A stretch of 64,000 bases of DNA from Ensifer sp. BR816 (GTDB lineage: Bacteria; Pseudomonadota; Alphaproteobacteria; Rhizobiales; Rhizobiaceae): the NCBI RefSeq assembly GCF_000378985.1, contig NZ_KB905370.1, positions 3,617,342 through 3,681,341 of the forward strand, read 5' to 3'. Below the pieces are notes generated by a model. It made no database searches and was not told the DNA's origin. It worked only from the letters and a program-made list of their open reading frames with translations. The position numbers and the translations under genes were made by a program. Shown in pieces: positions 1-7,990 of this stretch. Positions within the stretch are counted from its first letter, which is position 1. Every line of letters begins with the position of its first letter.

Positions 1-819
1 GTTTGGGTACATGGCGCCGAGGTGCAGCCCTGGTGGCGGCGAACTTTCAACTATTCAACCGAGGAAGAACTGGAAAAAGCAAAAACGGCTAGCGATCTGC
101 GACTGGCCTTCTGGCGTAGGCTATTCGCGCCATTGCCTAGGAACCTGCGGTTCATATTCGTGTCAGAGTACTTTGCAAACGAGGTGTTCGAGGATCTGGA
201 GGTCATCTGCCCGCCCGAACAGTACCACATTATCCACAATCCGATCGACGACCAGTTGTTCGCCTACCACGAAAAATCGGTTGAACAACGTGGGAAAATT
301 CTGTCGATCCGGCCTTTCGCCTCAGCCAAGTATGCCAACGACCTGAGCGTCAAGGCGATCTTGGGCCTGCAGAGGCAAGACTTTTTTAACGAGCTAGAAT
401 TCCGGATTGTTGGCGACGGCCCGCAATTTGAGGAAATTACCGCTCCGCTCCTCAACATTCCTAATGTTATTTGTGAGAAGCGATTCTTGACACAGCTGGA
501 GATAGCGGCCCTGCATCGTGAATATGGGGTGTTTCTCAATCCCACCCGTATGGATGCCCAAGGTGTTTCCCGCGATGAGGCGATGAGTTCGGGACTTGTG
601 CCGATAACGTCCCGCGTCGCGGCAATTCCGGAATTTGTGGACGATGCTTGCGGCTATATGGCAGAACCCGAAGATGCCGATGGTCTGTCACGTGCCATCC
701 AGGACCTGTGGACGAACCCAGAGGCCTTCCTACAAAAGTCACGGGCCGCGGCGGAGCGCGTCCGCGGCCAGAGCGCAATGGAGAAAATAGTCATGGCGGA
801 GCTGACGGTGATCAAATAA
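1..819 (+). CDS. Glycosyltransferase family 4 protein, 5' end outside the window
   Basis: The reading frame is open from base 1 (V-W-V-H-G-A-E-V-Q...), so the true start lies upstream and the ATG at 22 is internal. About 273 residues are visible, which is the C-terminal two thirds of a GT-B enzyme. The visible part holds a Rossmann-like nucleotide-sugar domain: the S-I-R-P-F start of the acceptor/donor linker, the G-D-G-P-Q-F turn, and a late E-A-M-S-S-G-L-V-P-I motif, which is the EX7E-type donor-binding region of GT4 enzymes. It probably transfers a sugar from a nucleotide donor onto a growing surface polysaccharide in the cytoplasm. The next genes downstream are also polysaccharide related. 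Donor and acceptor cannot be read from the sequence. Confidence 0.8.
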   Translation, partial: VWVHGAEVQPWWRRTFNYSTEEELEKAKTASDLRLAFWRRLFAPLPRNLRFIFVSEYFANEVFEDLEVICPPEQYHIIHNPIDDQLFAYHEKSVEQRGKILSIRPFASAKYANDLSVKAILGLQRQDFFNELEFRIVGDGPQFEEITAPLLNIPNVICEKRFLTQLEIAALHREYGVFLNPTRMDAQGVSRDEAMSSGLVPITSRVAAIPEFVDDACGYMAEPEDADGLSRAIQDLWTNPEAFLQKSRAAAERVRGQSAMEKIVMAELTVIK

Positions 820-893
820 GGACAGCCGACACCGCACACAAGGCGAAGCCCAAACTGATGCTCTCTGGACCGGCCCGGAATATGGAATAGTAA

Positions 894-1091
894 ATGAAGC
901 TCAACGTCGTCGGCAACTGTCACGCCTACCAGATTGCCTCTAGGCTAACCGAGACGCCGGTGGAACCTTGCGCGGCCCCTTGCGCTGCAGATTTGCCTAT
1001 TTTCGAGAAGGATCTACGCAGCGAGAAACGCGAGGGCGACGACCATGTGACGCGGCTTGCTCAGACAGCGTCCGCGACAGGAAAGTGTTGA
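894..1091 (+). CDS. Short WcbI-like ORF, possibly a truncated remnant
   Basis: The 65-residue ORF begins M-K-L-N-V-V-G-N-C-H-A-Y-Q-I, which resembles the first strand and G-N-C-Q motif of WcbI-type polysaccharide biosynthesis proteins (normally around 200-300 residues). After about 35 residues the resemblance stops and the composition becomes charged and unstructured, ending six bases before the next gene. I read it as either a degraded gene start or a very small protein of its own. It lies between a glycosyltransferase and the DUF6270-heparinase fusion, whose N-terminus also carries a G-S-C motif. Confidence 0.4.
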   Translation: MKLNVVGNCHAYQIASRLTETPVEPCAAPCAADLPIFEKDLRSEKREGDDHVTRLAQTASATGKC

Positions 1092-1097
1092 GCTGAG

Positions 1098-4019
1098 ATG
1101 ACGCAGACACAGGTTGCAATCCTTGGCAGTTGCGTGACGCGCGATGCCTTCGAACATCTAAACGAGGTGGAAATCTCTTTCTATCTTGCCCGCAGTTCAC
1201 TGACGAGCATCTATGCTCCACCTTGGGATTTCACCGCGACCGACGAAGAGCTGCAGGTCGAGGGCAAGGGCGTTTTCGAAAACCGCATGCTGCGCCATGA
1301 CCTGCGCAAGGAGGCGGCCGGTATCATCCGTGTGTCTGCAGACGTGCCGCTGGTCGTGGATTTCATTGACGAAAGGTTCGACCTGTTCCTCGCGGGCGGC
1401 TCGGTCATTACCCGCTCGAACTTGCTTCAATTGACCCCGTATGGTCGCCGTCTTGAAGGCGTGCAACTGCTGCGTCGTGTTGAGCCTGAGGCCATGCATA
1501 TCTGGGAGCAGGCTGCCCTGCGTTTTCTGGGGGACTTGCAGGGCAGACCGCTGATCCTGCATCGCGCACTCTGGGCCGAATGCTACCGAAATGACGATAC
1601 GGGTGAGATTAGCCGCTTCGGCGAGGCCGACTTAAAGATCGTGATGCAGCAGAACCAGCTATTAAACAAATATTACGATTTCATCACAACCAACTACACG
1701 AATGTCCAAACTGTGGCTCCCGCGCCCGAATTGGTTTATTCTAATTTTGCCCATCGTTGGGGCCGCGATTTCTTCCATTTTAGCGACGATTACTATCGCG
1801 ATATCGCTGGCAAGATCGCGACCACATTAGTGGCAAAGCGCCAGCCCGCAACAAATGACAGAGACCGCCCTATGGCCCCTTCCGCCTGCCTCAGCGACCG
1901 CGATCTACTCCACTGTGATCATTTCAGCCTGTCGGGAAGCCCCGGCAGCCAGCCGCTCGATGCTGCGCGCTTGAATTGTGGCCCCGGTAGAGTCACTGTC
2001 GGGGCGGATCATGTTGCTGTGGCGTTCGGTGCCTCAGGCGATGGCGCGGCGATCAGCCAGCAACTGCGCTTCACCGTGCCGGACGCATCACACTCGAACG
2101 GGGTTGGCGTGCGGGTGCGGTTGCGCGGCTGGGTAAAGATCTCCTATATCGCCATCGGCCATACCGAGGACGGCACCTATCACCATGCAAAGGCAGCCCA
2201 TCCGCTGCAGGATGAGTGGTTCGATTTCTGCGTGGGCCTCCGCGATCTTGCTTGGGGCTGGCGAAATGGCTGGAATACCCCTCAGGGGCGCCCAATCTCC
2301 GATGTCCGATTCTACATCAGGGGTGTTCCGGGGCGGGATGCGGGATGCGACATTTCGGATATCTGGCTCTGGCAGGAGGCCGACCAGCCTGATCGTGTTT
2401 TCGACGTAGATCAGCCCATTCCGAGTGAGGTTGTTAGCAAACTCATCGATTACCAACGCGCCTGCTTTCCCGACTACATCCGTCTAGCGCGCAACTTCAT
2501 GGCGTCCGGCCGGTGTCCACTGGCCGGAAACACGTTACTTGACTGGCCTCTGGGCACACCGTTGCCGCCACAACTCCAAGACAACGGCACCTATCAGTAT
2601 TCGTGGCATTCTCAGCATCCGGCCGTTCTGCTGATGCTGCTGCACACCGACGCCAATGAGATCGGACCATTGTTCTCTGCCCGTGATTTTGTCACTGACT
2701 GGTTGGAGCGCAGCTTTGACAAACCGGATTCCAACATCAAGTACGCATGGTATGACCATGGCGTCGCAGAGCGCACATTTGCGATGGTGACGCTCTATGC
2801 GCTGGGGCAAAAACACGGATTCGATGCCCGCTTCATGACTCGGCTGCGGCGGGCCATCCATCGCCATGCACAATTGCTGGCCTCCTTGGTCTTCTATGCC
2901 AGCCACCAACCAATCCGCTATCACAATCATGCCTGGTTCCAGGACCTAGCCCTGATGACAGTCGGCTTGGCCTTTCCGGGCTGGGCCTGCGCCGATCTCT
3001 GGGTGGAAACCGCATTGGCACGCGCAAAGGATCAATTCGCACAGCTAATTGCTCGCGACGGAGATTTCGCGGTCTTTGCCGAAAATTCGATCGGTTATCA
3101 TCTCGGCATCGAGCGGGTGGTCGCAACGATCGGGGCTTTCGCAGCCCTCAGCGGGCGCGAGACAGAAATCCCGCTCATCGCAACGGAATTATCCAGATTC
3201 TCTGCCCTAATGCGTTATCCCGATGGCCAGCGAACCTTGGCGCAGGGTGATACCTTCCGCCGATCCAACTCACCCGTGGGTGACCCTGACGGGCGCAAGC
3301 CCTATGGCAGGCAGGAGATAAGCATTCTGCCGCGGGCGGGATATGCCATCGCAAAGGCCGATCACAGCGGACGGCCCTTCATGTTGGTATTCTTGGCTAC
3401 CTCGCTCGCGGCGACCCATAAGCATGCCGACAACCTTTCGTTTACGCTTTATTTTGACGGGATCGAATGGTTGATCGATCCGAGCTTCTATTCGCATGAG
3501 TATGCTCGGGATCTCCCGCGTTATTTGCGCGGGCCCGAGGCACATAATGCATTTGTCCTACCCGGCGCAAATTATGCAATCGAGCCGGGGCTGGCACGGC
3601 TGTGGGGCAAGGAAATCCCCGGAGGCTTCGTATTCGAGGGCAGCCATACCGCCGTGCGGGATGTCGAAATCCATCGCCGGATTGAGGGCGCGACCGATCG
3701 GCTGGATCTGCAGCTACGGGAGACGTTGCACAACGGAGCGAACTTGCCCGCAAGTGCTCGACTGATGTTGCACTGTGGCGAAGGAGTCGAGGTTAAGATC
3801 GAGAACGATGGCTTACGCCTCGCTCATCCTGCAACGGAGTTGTCACTGCAAATCGTTCTACCGCCGGGTTGTGACGTCCACCTTTTCCATGGTCGGCAAG
3901 AGGACCCAATTAGGGGTGTGACTGGGGTAGGCTTTCTGCAATCCGAACCGATCACCACGATTGAGATCGCCCCACCCTCGGAGGTCAACGCTCTAGTCTG
4001 GCGACTGCGCGCCGTGTGA
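1098..4019 (+). CDS. DUF6270 domain fused to a heparinase II/III-like polysaccharide lyase module
   Basis: This 973-residue protein joins two parts. Residues 1-250 match the DUF6270 pattern seen in polysaccharide loci: V-A-I-L-G-S-C-V-T-R-D at the N-terminus, then F-Y-L-A-R-S-S-L, and V-V-D-F-I-D-E-R-F-D-L. About 180 residues of beta-rich sequence follow. From about residue 450 there is an alpha/alpha toroid plus C-terminal beta-sandwich as in heparinase II/III and alginate lyase proteins; the key signature is T-H-K-H-A-D-N-L-S-F near residue 775, with H-N-H-A-W-F near residue 613. No signal peptide is visible, so it would act in the cytoplasm or be exported by an unseen route. It may trim or turn over the polymer made by the neighbouring glycosyltransferases. 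The domain assignment is firmer than the substrate. Confidence 0.8.
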   Translation: MTQTQVAILGSCVTRDAFEHLNEVEISFYLARSSLTSIYAPPWDFTATDEELQVEGKGVFENRMLRHDLRKEAAGIIRVSADVPLVVDFIDERFDLFLAGGSVITRSNLLQLTPYGRRLEGVQLLRRVEPEAMHIWEQAALRFLGDLQGRPLILHRALWAECYRNDDTGEISRFGEADLKIVMQQNQLLNKYYDFITTNYTNVQTVAPAPELVYSNFAHRWGRDFFHFSDDYYRDIAGKIATTLVAKRQPATNDRDRPMAPSACLSDRDLLHCDHFSLSGSPGSQPLDAARLNCGPGRVTVGADHVAVAFGASGDGAAISQQLRFTVPDASHSNGVGVRVRLRGWVKISYIAIGHTEDGTYHHAKAAHPLQDEWFDFCVGLRDLAWGWRNGWNTPQGRPISDVRFYIRGVPGRDAGCDISDIWLWQEADQPDRVFDVDQPIPSEVVSKLIDYQRACFPDYIRLARNFMASGRCPLAGNTLLDWPLGTPLPPQLQDNGTYQYSWHSQHPAVLLMLLHTDANEIGPLFSARDFVTDWLERSFDKPDSNIKYAWYDHGVAERTFAMVTLYALGQKHGFDARFMTRLRRAIHRHAQLLASLVFYASHQPIRYHNHAWFQDLALMTVGLAFPGWACADLWVETALARAKDQFAQLIARDGDFAVFAENSIGYHLGIERVVATIGAFAALSGRETEIPLIATELSRFSALMRYPDGQRTLAQGDTFRRSNSPVGDPDGRKPYGRQEISILPRAGYAIAKADHSGRPFMLVFLATSLAATHKHADNLSFTLYFDGIEWLIDPSFYSHEYARDLPRYLRGPEAHNAFVLPGANYAIEPGLARLWGKEIPGGFVFEGSHTAVRDVEIHRRIEGATDRLDLQLRETLHNGANLPASARLMLHCGEGVEVKIENDGLRLAHPATELSLQIVLPPGCDVHLFHGRQEDPIRGVTGVGFLQSEPITTIEIAPPSEVNALVWRLRAV

Positions 4020-4028
4020 TCGGCGTCC

Positions 4029-4481
4029 TCAGTCCATGGGATCGTGTGCGGGAACGCACAACTGCAGTACAGCGTGGTAGAGGTCCAGTATTTTGAAGGG
4101 GTCGATATCTTCGATGCAGAATTCCGACGCAAGAAGCTCAGCCGTCGCTAAGTCCAGAAAGCGCTTACTCGGATCCAGGCCAGAGATCTCGAGCAAATAG
4201 CGCTGAAGGATGGTCCCCTGGATGTACACGGTGATGAAACGTCATGCTTCGTCCCGATCGTTCGCTCAGAAGTCGAATTCTCTGTCAGACTGCCGGTAGT
4301 CGCGCCGAAACTGTTCCTCCCAAGGGTCAAATTTTTCCTGCTGGCTTCTATCTGAGGGGCGCTGCTTCGATTCGTCGTCGCGGCTCTCTTGTTCCAAAAT
4401 CATGCAGAATACCCGAGGCCTGCCCTCTATATCATAGAGGGCGCCGAATCTACCCCTGAATTGGTGTCGGCTTCCTGACAT
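4029..4481 (-). pseudogene. Two in-frame ORF fragments separated by stops, probable decayed gene
   Basis: On the minus strand a 71-residue ORF (4481-4266) and a 66-residue ORF (4229-4029, GTG start) lie in the same frame, separated only by two TGA codons about 25 bases apart. The downstream part (I-L-Q-R-Y-L-L-E-I-S-G-L-D...) reads like ordinary helical protein and continues smoothly upstream of its GTG. I recognise no family. The rest of the 555-base gap between the heparinase fusion and the membrane protein at 4575 shows no other gene. Chance ORFs are possible, so confidence is low. Confidence 0.3.
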
Positions 4482-4574
4482 CCATGGAAAGTTGTAGAAT
4501 TACTACGGCAGCCATTATTCCGCCCGCTTCTTAATTCTTTGTTAAGGAATACATTCCTTCGCGGAGATTTGGCC

Positions 4575-5882
4575 ATGGCAGTCGGCGCATCCCAACGTTT
4601 GCACGACGGCGTCGCGGCTGTCGAAACCATGACGCGCTTTGCGCTTGCGGTGCTGGCGCTCGCCTCCGGCGTCTATACCTATCTGGGCGTGCGCAGCATT
4701 CTCGACGGCTCGGCGACCGCGGTCTTTTTCGCGGCGATGATCTATTCGGCCTCGGTGTCCGTCGGAATCTACGCCTTCTGGACCTATATGGCCCGCTTCT
4801 ATCCACATGTGACCACCCATACGGGCCGGGCCGCAATGTTGGGCGTGATGGCTTTGGGCGCCGGCATGATCATCGCCATGTCGAGCTGGCTCAATGCGGC
4901 GGCGCTGGCCGGTTCGGCCGCGCTCGAACAGCATCTGGCGCAAACGGTGGAGGATTATACGGCCGATCTCGACCAGGCCCATCAGAACGCCCTTGCCGCT
5001 CAGAGCCTGCTGCCCGACATTCAGCGCGCCTCCGAACGGTTCGCCCAGCTTGCCGCCTCGGAGCGCCAGACGGGGGCGCTCACCGGCACGACGGGCTCGG
5101 GAAGCGTCGTGCAACTGCTGTCGCAAATGTCGGCGCAGATGAAGGAGCTCGAAAACGGCGTCAACGCTTCGCGCGAACAGGTGACGACGCTGTTCAACGA
5201 GGGGCAAAAACGGCTCGAAACGATGCGCACACTCGTCTCCGCGCCAGGGGCGATCGAACCGCGCGCAGACCAGTTTTCCTCCGAAGTGGTGGCGCTGACG
5301 GGCGTCATCGCTTCGCTCGGCCAGACCTCGATCGCGCCTTCGATCCGGCGCGCCGCGGACGACCTGTCGCTCGGCTTCATCGCCCCGGTGGCCGACGGCG
5401 GCGACGCCGATCTCGTCAACCGCCAGGACCAGGTGATGGAGACGGTGCGGGCCTCGGTGGCGGCGCAGTCCAAGGTGCTCTCCGAGGCGGCCGACGAAAT
5501 CCTCGCACGGGCGCCGGTGGCGGAGCGGCGCTTCGTCCCGCTCTCCTCCGCGGAAGCGGTGTTGCGCTATGCAACCGATTTCATTCCGGCCTGGGCCGGA
5601 GCCATTTCCATCGACCTGCTGCCGGGCGTGCTGGTGTTCATTCTCGCTGCCGTGCACGGGGCGATCCGCAAACAGGAGGAGAAGCTGCCCTTTGCCGAGC
5701 GGATCACGGCGGCCGAACTTCTGCAAGCATTGCACGTGCAGCGAGCGGTAGCGGCGAATGGCGCCAATCTCGGGGAGGTGGCCGCGCAAGTGGAAGCCGA
5801 GAGCAAAGCGGAGGAAGCGAACAACATCACCAATCTCGACGCGAGAACGCGCGCAAAGGATCGCTCGCATGAGGATCGATGA
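4575..5882 (+). CDS. Multi-pass membrane protein with long helical/coiled-coil middle, function unknown
   Basis: The start at 4575 is chosen because GGAG lies eight bases upstream; an upstream in-frame start at 4539 lacks one. The 435-residue product has three hydrophobic segments near the N-terminus (around residues 17-37, 47-70 and 83-110). A roughly 200-residue helical region rich in Q, E, A and S follows (about 115-325), and a further membrane segment sits near 350-370 (L-L-P-G-V-L-V-F-I-L-A-A-V). The C-terminal tail is charged and probably cytoplasmic. I do not recognise a named family. It overlaps the next gene by 14 bases, and that gene encodes a membrane-anchored ClpP-fold protein, so the two probably act together at the membrane. 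Confidence 0.8.
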   Translation: MAVGASQRLHDGVAAVETMTRFALAVLALASGVYTYLGVRSILDGSATAVFFAAMIYSASVSVGIYAFWTYMARFYPHVTTHTGRAAMLGVMALGAGMIIAMSSWLNAAALAGSAALEQHLAQTVEDYTADLDQAHQNALAAQSLLPDIQRASERFAQLAASERQTGALTGTTGSGSVVQLLSQMSAQMKELENGVNASREQVTTLFNEGQKRLETMRTLVSAPGAIEPRADQFSSEVVALTGVIASLGQTSIAPSIRRAADDLSLGFIAPVADGGDADLVNRQDQVMETVRASVAAQSKVLSEAADEILARAPVAERRFVPLSSAEAVLRYATDFIPAWAGAISIDLLPGVLVFILAAVHGAIRKQEEKLPFAERITAAELLQALHVQRAVAANGANLGEVAAQVEAESKAEEANNITNLDARTRAKDRSHEDR

Positions 5883-6660
5883 CACATTCAAGGCGCTGAT
5901 GCGCCTCGACGACGGTGTGCTGATGCGCGGCGCTTTCTACGCACTGCTATCGGCTGCGGCGGTCTTCCTGCTGATCGACATGCGCGACCTGACGGCGATG
6001 AACGCTGAGCTGCCGGCCTTCGATCCGTTCCATGAGAACCGGCCCATCCTGCCGCCGGCGCTGACCGAAGGCGGACCTACTCCGCGCGTAAAGCCCGCAA
6101 GCCCGGATGAAGTGCTGCGACGACCGATGACATTCGAACTCGCATCCGGCGGCGTCTTGCTCGCCGAAGGCACGATCGATCCTGGGGCAAGCGGACGCTT
6201 CGCCGAGGAGATTGCGGCGCGTGGCGAATATGTAAAGACAGTGGCGCTCAATTCTCCCGGCGGCTCGGTGGATGACGCCCTCGCGCTTTCGAGCCTGATC
6301 CGCGAAAGAAGGCTTGCGACCAAGGTGGCATCGAGAGCGCTCTGCGCCTCCTCCTGCCCGATCGTCTTTGCCGGCGGCGTCAGCCGTATCGCCGAAAAGG
6401 ATGCGATCGTCGGCGTGCACCAGGTCTTCAACGGCGGCAGCCGCCGGCAAACGGCGGATGAAGCGATGTCTGCGGCACAATCCACCACAGCCCGGGTGAC
6501 CCGCCATCTCGACACGATGGGGGTCGGCGCCGGCCTGTGGATCAGCGCGCTCGAAACACCGCCGGACCGGCTCCACTATCTGACATCGGCGGAAATGGCC
6601 AAGTTCAAGCTGACAACGCAGCCGCTTGCGACCGCCAGGAAGAAGGACGGGTCGGGATAG
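5869..6660 (+). CDS. Membrane-anchored ClpP-fold serine protease-like protein (COG3904 type)
   Basis: The ATG at 5869 gives 263 residues and a 14-base overlap with the upstream gene; longer in-frame starts would begin inside that gene. A single hydrophobic segment near residues 22-37 anchors a periplasmic domain. That domain shows the ClpP-fold signature A-L-N-S-P-G-G-S-V-D-D, then C-A-S-S-C-P-I-V-F-A-G-G at the place of the ClpP nucleophile, and V-G-V-H-Q as in the ClpP I-H-Q-P histidine motif. P-P-D-R-L-H-Y-L-T-S sits where ClpP has its aspartate. A Ser-His-Asp triad therefore looks intact by eye. The two cysteines around the serine could form a disulfide in the periplasm. Substrate unknown; translational coupling suggests the partner membrane protein matters for its job. 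Confidence 0.75.
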   Translation: MRIDDTFKALMRLDDGVLMRGAFYALLSAAAVFLLIDMRDLTAMNAELPAFDPFHENRPILPPALTEGGPTPRVKPASPDEVLRRPMTFELASGGVLLAEGTIDPGASGRFAEEIAARGEYVKTVALNSPGGSVDDALALSSLIRERRLATKVASRALCASSCPIVFAGGVSRIAEKDAIVGVHQVFNGGSRRQTADEAMSAAQSTTARVTRHLDTMGVGAGLWISALETPPDRLHYLTSAEMAKFKLTTQPLATARKKDGSG

Positions 6661-6694
6661 CCTAGCCCTGCCCAATGGATCTCGGGGACTGAAT

Positions 6695-6740
6695 TTGACA
6701 AACTTTGCCAAAGCGTGTCATCTTGGCCGAAGTATGGAGG
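6695..6740 (+). promoter_or_regulatory. parDE promoter/operator and ribosome binding site
   Basis: A -35-like TTGACA lies at 6695-6700. It opens a 25-base nested dyad: outer arms TGACA (6696-6700) and TGTCA (6716-6720), inner arms CTTTG (6703-6707) and CAAAG (6709-6713) around a single C at 6708. GGAGG at 6737-6740 is the ribosome binding site for the antitoxin ATG at 6746. The position fits autorepression by the ribbon-helix-helix antitoxin, as known for ParD families; the repression itself is inferred. Confidence 0.6.
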
Positions 6741-6745
6741 CTGAC

Positions 6746-7000
6746 ATGGCCACGATGAACGTATCTTTGCCCGATCCCATGAAGGACTGGGTGGAAGCAC
6801 AAACGCGAACAGGCCGCTATGCGAACGCCAGTGACTATGTGCGCGATCTCATCCGCAGAGATCAAGAGCGGAATGACAAGATTGCCATCATGCAGCGCTT
6901 TGTCGATGACGGGCTGAAAAGCGGCGCGGGAAATCGCTCAAAGGACGAGCTTTTCTCGGCGGCTCTGGCGCGGGCCGAAACGCCGCGCGACCCCCCATAA
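6746..7000 (+). CDS. parD: ParD-family ribbon-helix-helix antitoxin
   Basis: The 84-residue protein starts M-A-T-M-N-V-S-L-P-D-P-M-K-D-W-V, the N-terminal beta strand and helix of type II ParD/CopG-like antitoxins, followed by G-R-Y-A-N-A-S-D-Y-V-R-D-L-I-R-R. The C-terminal half is charged and probably wraps the toxin. The ATG at 6746 is preferred over 6734 because GGAGG sits five bases before it. Its stop TAA shares its last A with the toxin ATG, so the pair is translationally coupled. It should neutralise the ParE toxin and repress its own promoter at the dyad around 6708. Confidence 0.9.
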   Translation: MATMNVSLPDPMKDWVEAQTRTGRYANASDYVRDLIRRDQERNDKIAIMQRFVDDGLKSGAGNRSKDELFSAALARAETPRDPP

Positions 7001-7293
7001 TGGGATTTCGCATTTCCCTCGCAGCGGAAGAAGACATTATCGCGATCGCTAAGGAAGGAGTGCGCCTCTTTGGCGCTGCACAGGCGAGAAGGTACCATGA
7101 CGAACTTTTCAGCATCTTCGCTCTGATCGCCGCCAACCCCCGTATGGCACGTGAGCGCCAAGAATTATCGCCGCCTATGCGTGTCCACCCCTTCAAAGCG
7201 CATCTCGTTATCTACCAGATCGAGCCCGACGACGATATTTTGATTGTCCGCGTGCGTTACGGGCACGAGGATTGGGCGAACAGCGCCATCTAG
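7000..7293 (+). CDS. parE: ParE/RelE-superfamily toxin
   Basis: 97 residues, the usual size for ParE. It shows the RelE/ParE fold pattern: an N-terminal strand followed by helices (A-R-R-Y-H-D-E-L-F-S-I-F-A-L-I-A-A-N-P), then R-V-H-P-F-K-A-H-L-V-I-Y-Q-I and a final strand D-I-L-I-V-R-V-R-Y-G-H-E-D-W. ParE proteins poison DNA gyrase; whether this member does so is inferred from family membership. It is complete, with no frameshift, so the module could be active. It starts one base into the antitoxin stop codon. Confidence 0.9.
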   Translation: MGFRISLAAEEDIIAIAKEGVRLFGAAQARRYHDELFSIFALIAANPRMARERQELSPPMRVHPFKAHLVIYQIEPDDDILIVRVRYGHEDWANSAI

Positions 7294-7404
7294 TCAGTGG
7301 GTCCACGCCTGGTCGCCGGCCAGTGTTTCCCGTGTCATTCAAGGAAAGCATCGTTCAGGAACCATCATCTCCCATGGTCGTTGTCTCTTCGAAAGGAGAC
7401 CGCC

Positions 7405-7587
7405 ATGCCGAAGCAAGATCCTATTCCCGCACCTGCCGAAACACCGAGAGAGCCGCAAGGAATCCCCGGCCGACCGGATCGCGGCCTTGAGAAGTCCCCC
7501 GATCCGCCGATCAAGAAGCCGGAGGACACCAAAGACCCGACCGATCCGGCGCTTCTGCCGATCGGCGACCCGGCAGGAATGGCCTAG
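7405..7587 (+). CDS. Small proline-rich hypothetical protein
   Basis: 60 residues, about a quarter proline, with many D, E, K and R and almost no hydrophobic core, so probably disordered in solution. AAAGGAG lies seven bases ahead of the ATG, a strong ribosome binding site that supports it being translated. Upstream in-frame ATG codons lack one. No domain is recognised. Similar short acidic, proline-rich proteins occur in rhizobia, but that is recollection rather than something seen here. Confidence 0.6.
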   Translation: MPKQDPIPAPAETPREPQGIPGRPDRGLEKSPDPPIKKPEDTKDPTDPALLPIGDPAGMA

Positions 7588-7646
7588 CTGATGCAGCCTA
7601 TCCGGTTGCGGAACTTATATCGCTGCCTCCTTGAGGAGAGACACGC

Positions 7647-7907
7647 ATGCTGATCCAACGATTGCCTGAAAAGCCGGTGCCGGGCGCAATCATCGTCAAG
7701 CTCTACCGCTACGGCGACGAGATCAGAGGTTATGTGCGGCAGGCCGTCGACCCGTCCAAGGACGATGTCATCTTCCCCGGCGAGGAAATGGAGCCGGAAG
7801 CCGCCTTCCGGCTGGCAAGGGCCCATAGCGCGGGCGAGGCGCCGATCTATGTGGAGCTGGTCGAGGACGTTCAATGGGACCCCAACTGGGGCACCTTGGT
7901 AAGCTAA
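7647..7907 (+). CDS. Conserved-looking small hypothetical protein
   Basis: 86 residues, preceded by GAGGAGAG about nine bases upstream of the ATG. It begins M-L-I-Q-R-L-P-E-K-P-V-P-G-A-I-I-V-K-L-Y-R-Y-G-D-E-I, alternating strand-like segments, then an acidic helix (E-E-M-E-P-E-A-A-F-R-L-A-R-A) and ends V-E-D-V-Q-W-D-P-N-W-G. This looks like a small folded alpha/beta protein, cytoplasmic, without signal or membrane segment. No function can be assigned. Confidence 0.6.
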   Translation: MLIQRLPEKPVPGAIIVKLYRYGDEIRGYVRQAVDPSKDDVIFPGEEMEPEAAFRLARAHSAGEAPIYVELVEDVQWDPNWGTLVS

Positions 7908-7990
7908 CCTGATCCCGTTGACGCGAGAGACAAGTCAGGCTCGTCTCCCACTCCCGACCTTAGCCGGCAAAGCCTCCGCCACGTGCGTCG

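Noticed and set aside
4542..5891. 449-codon open frame on the minus strand opposite the membrane protein
   Set aside because: Rich in R, H and G, no start signal, and exactly mirrors a plus-strand gene with clear membrane segments; a shadow of G+C-rich codon use.
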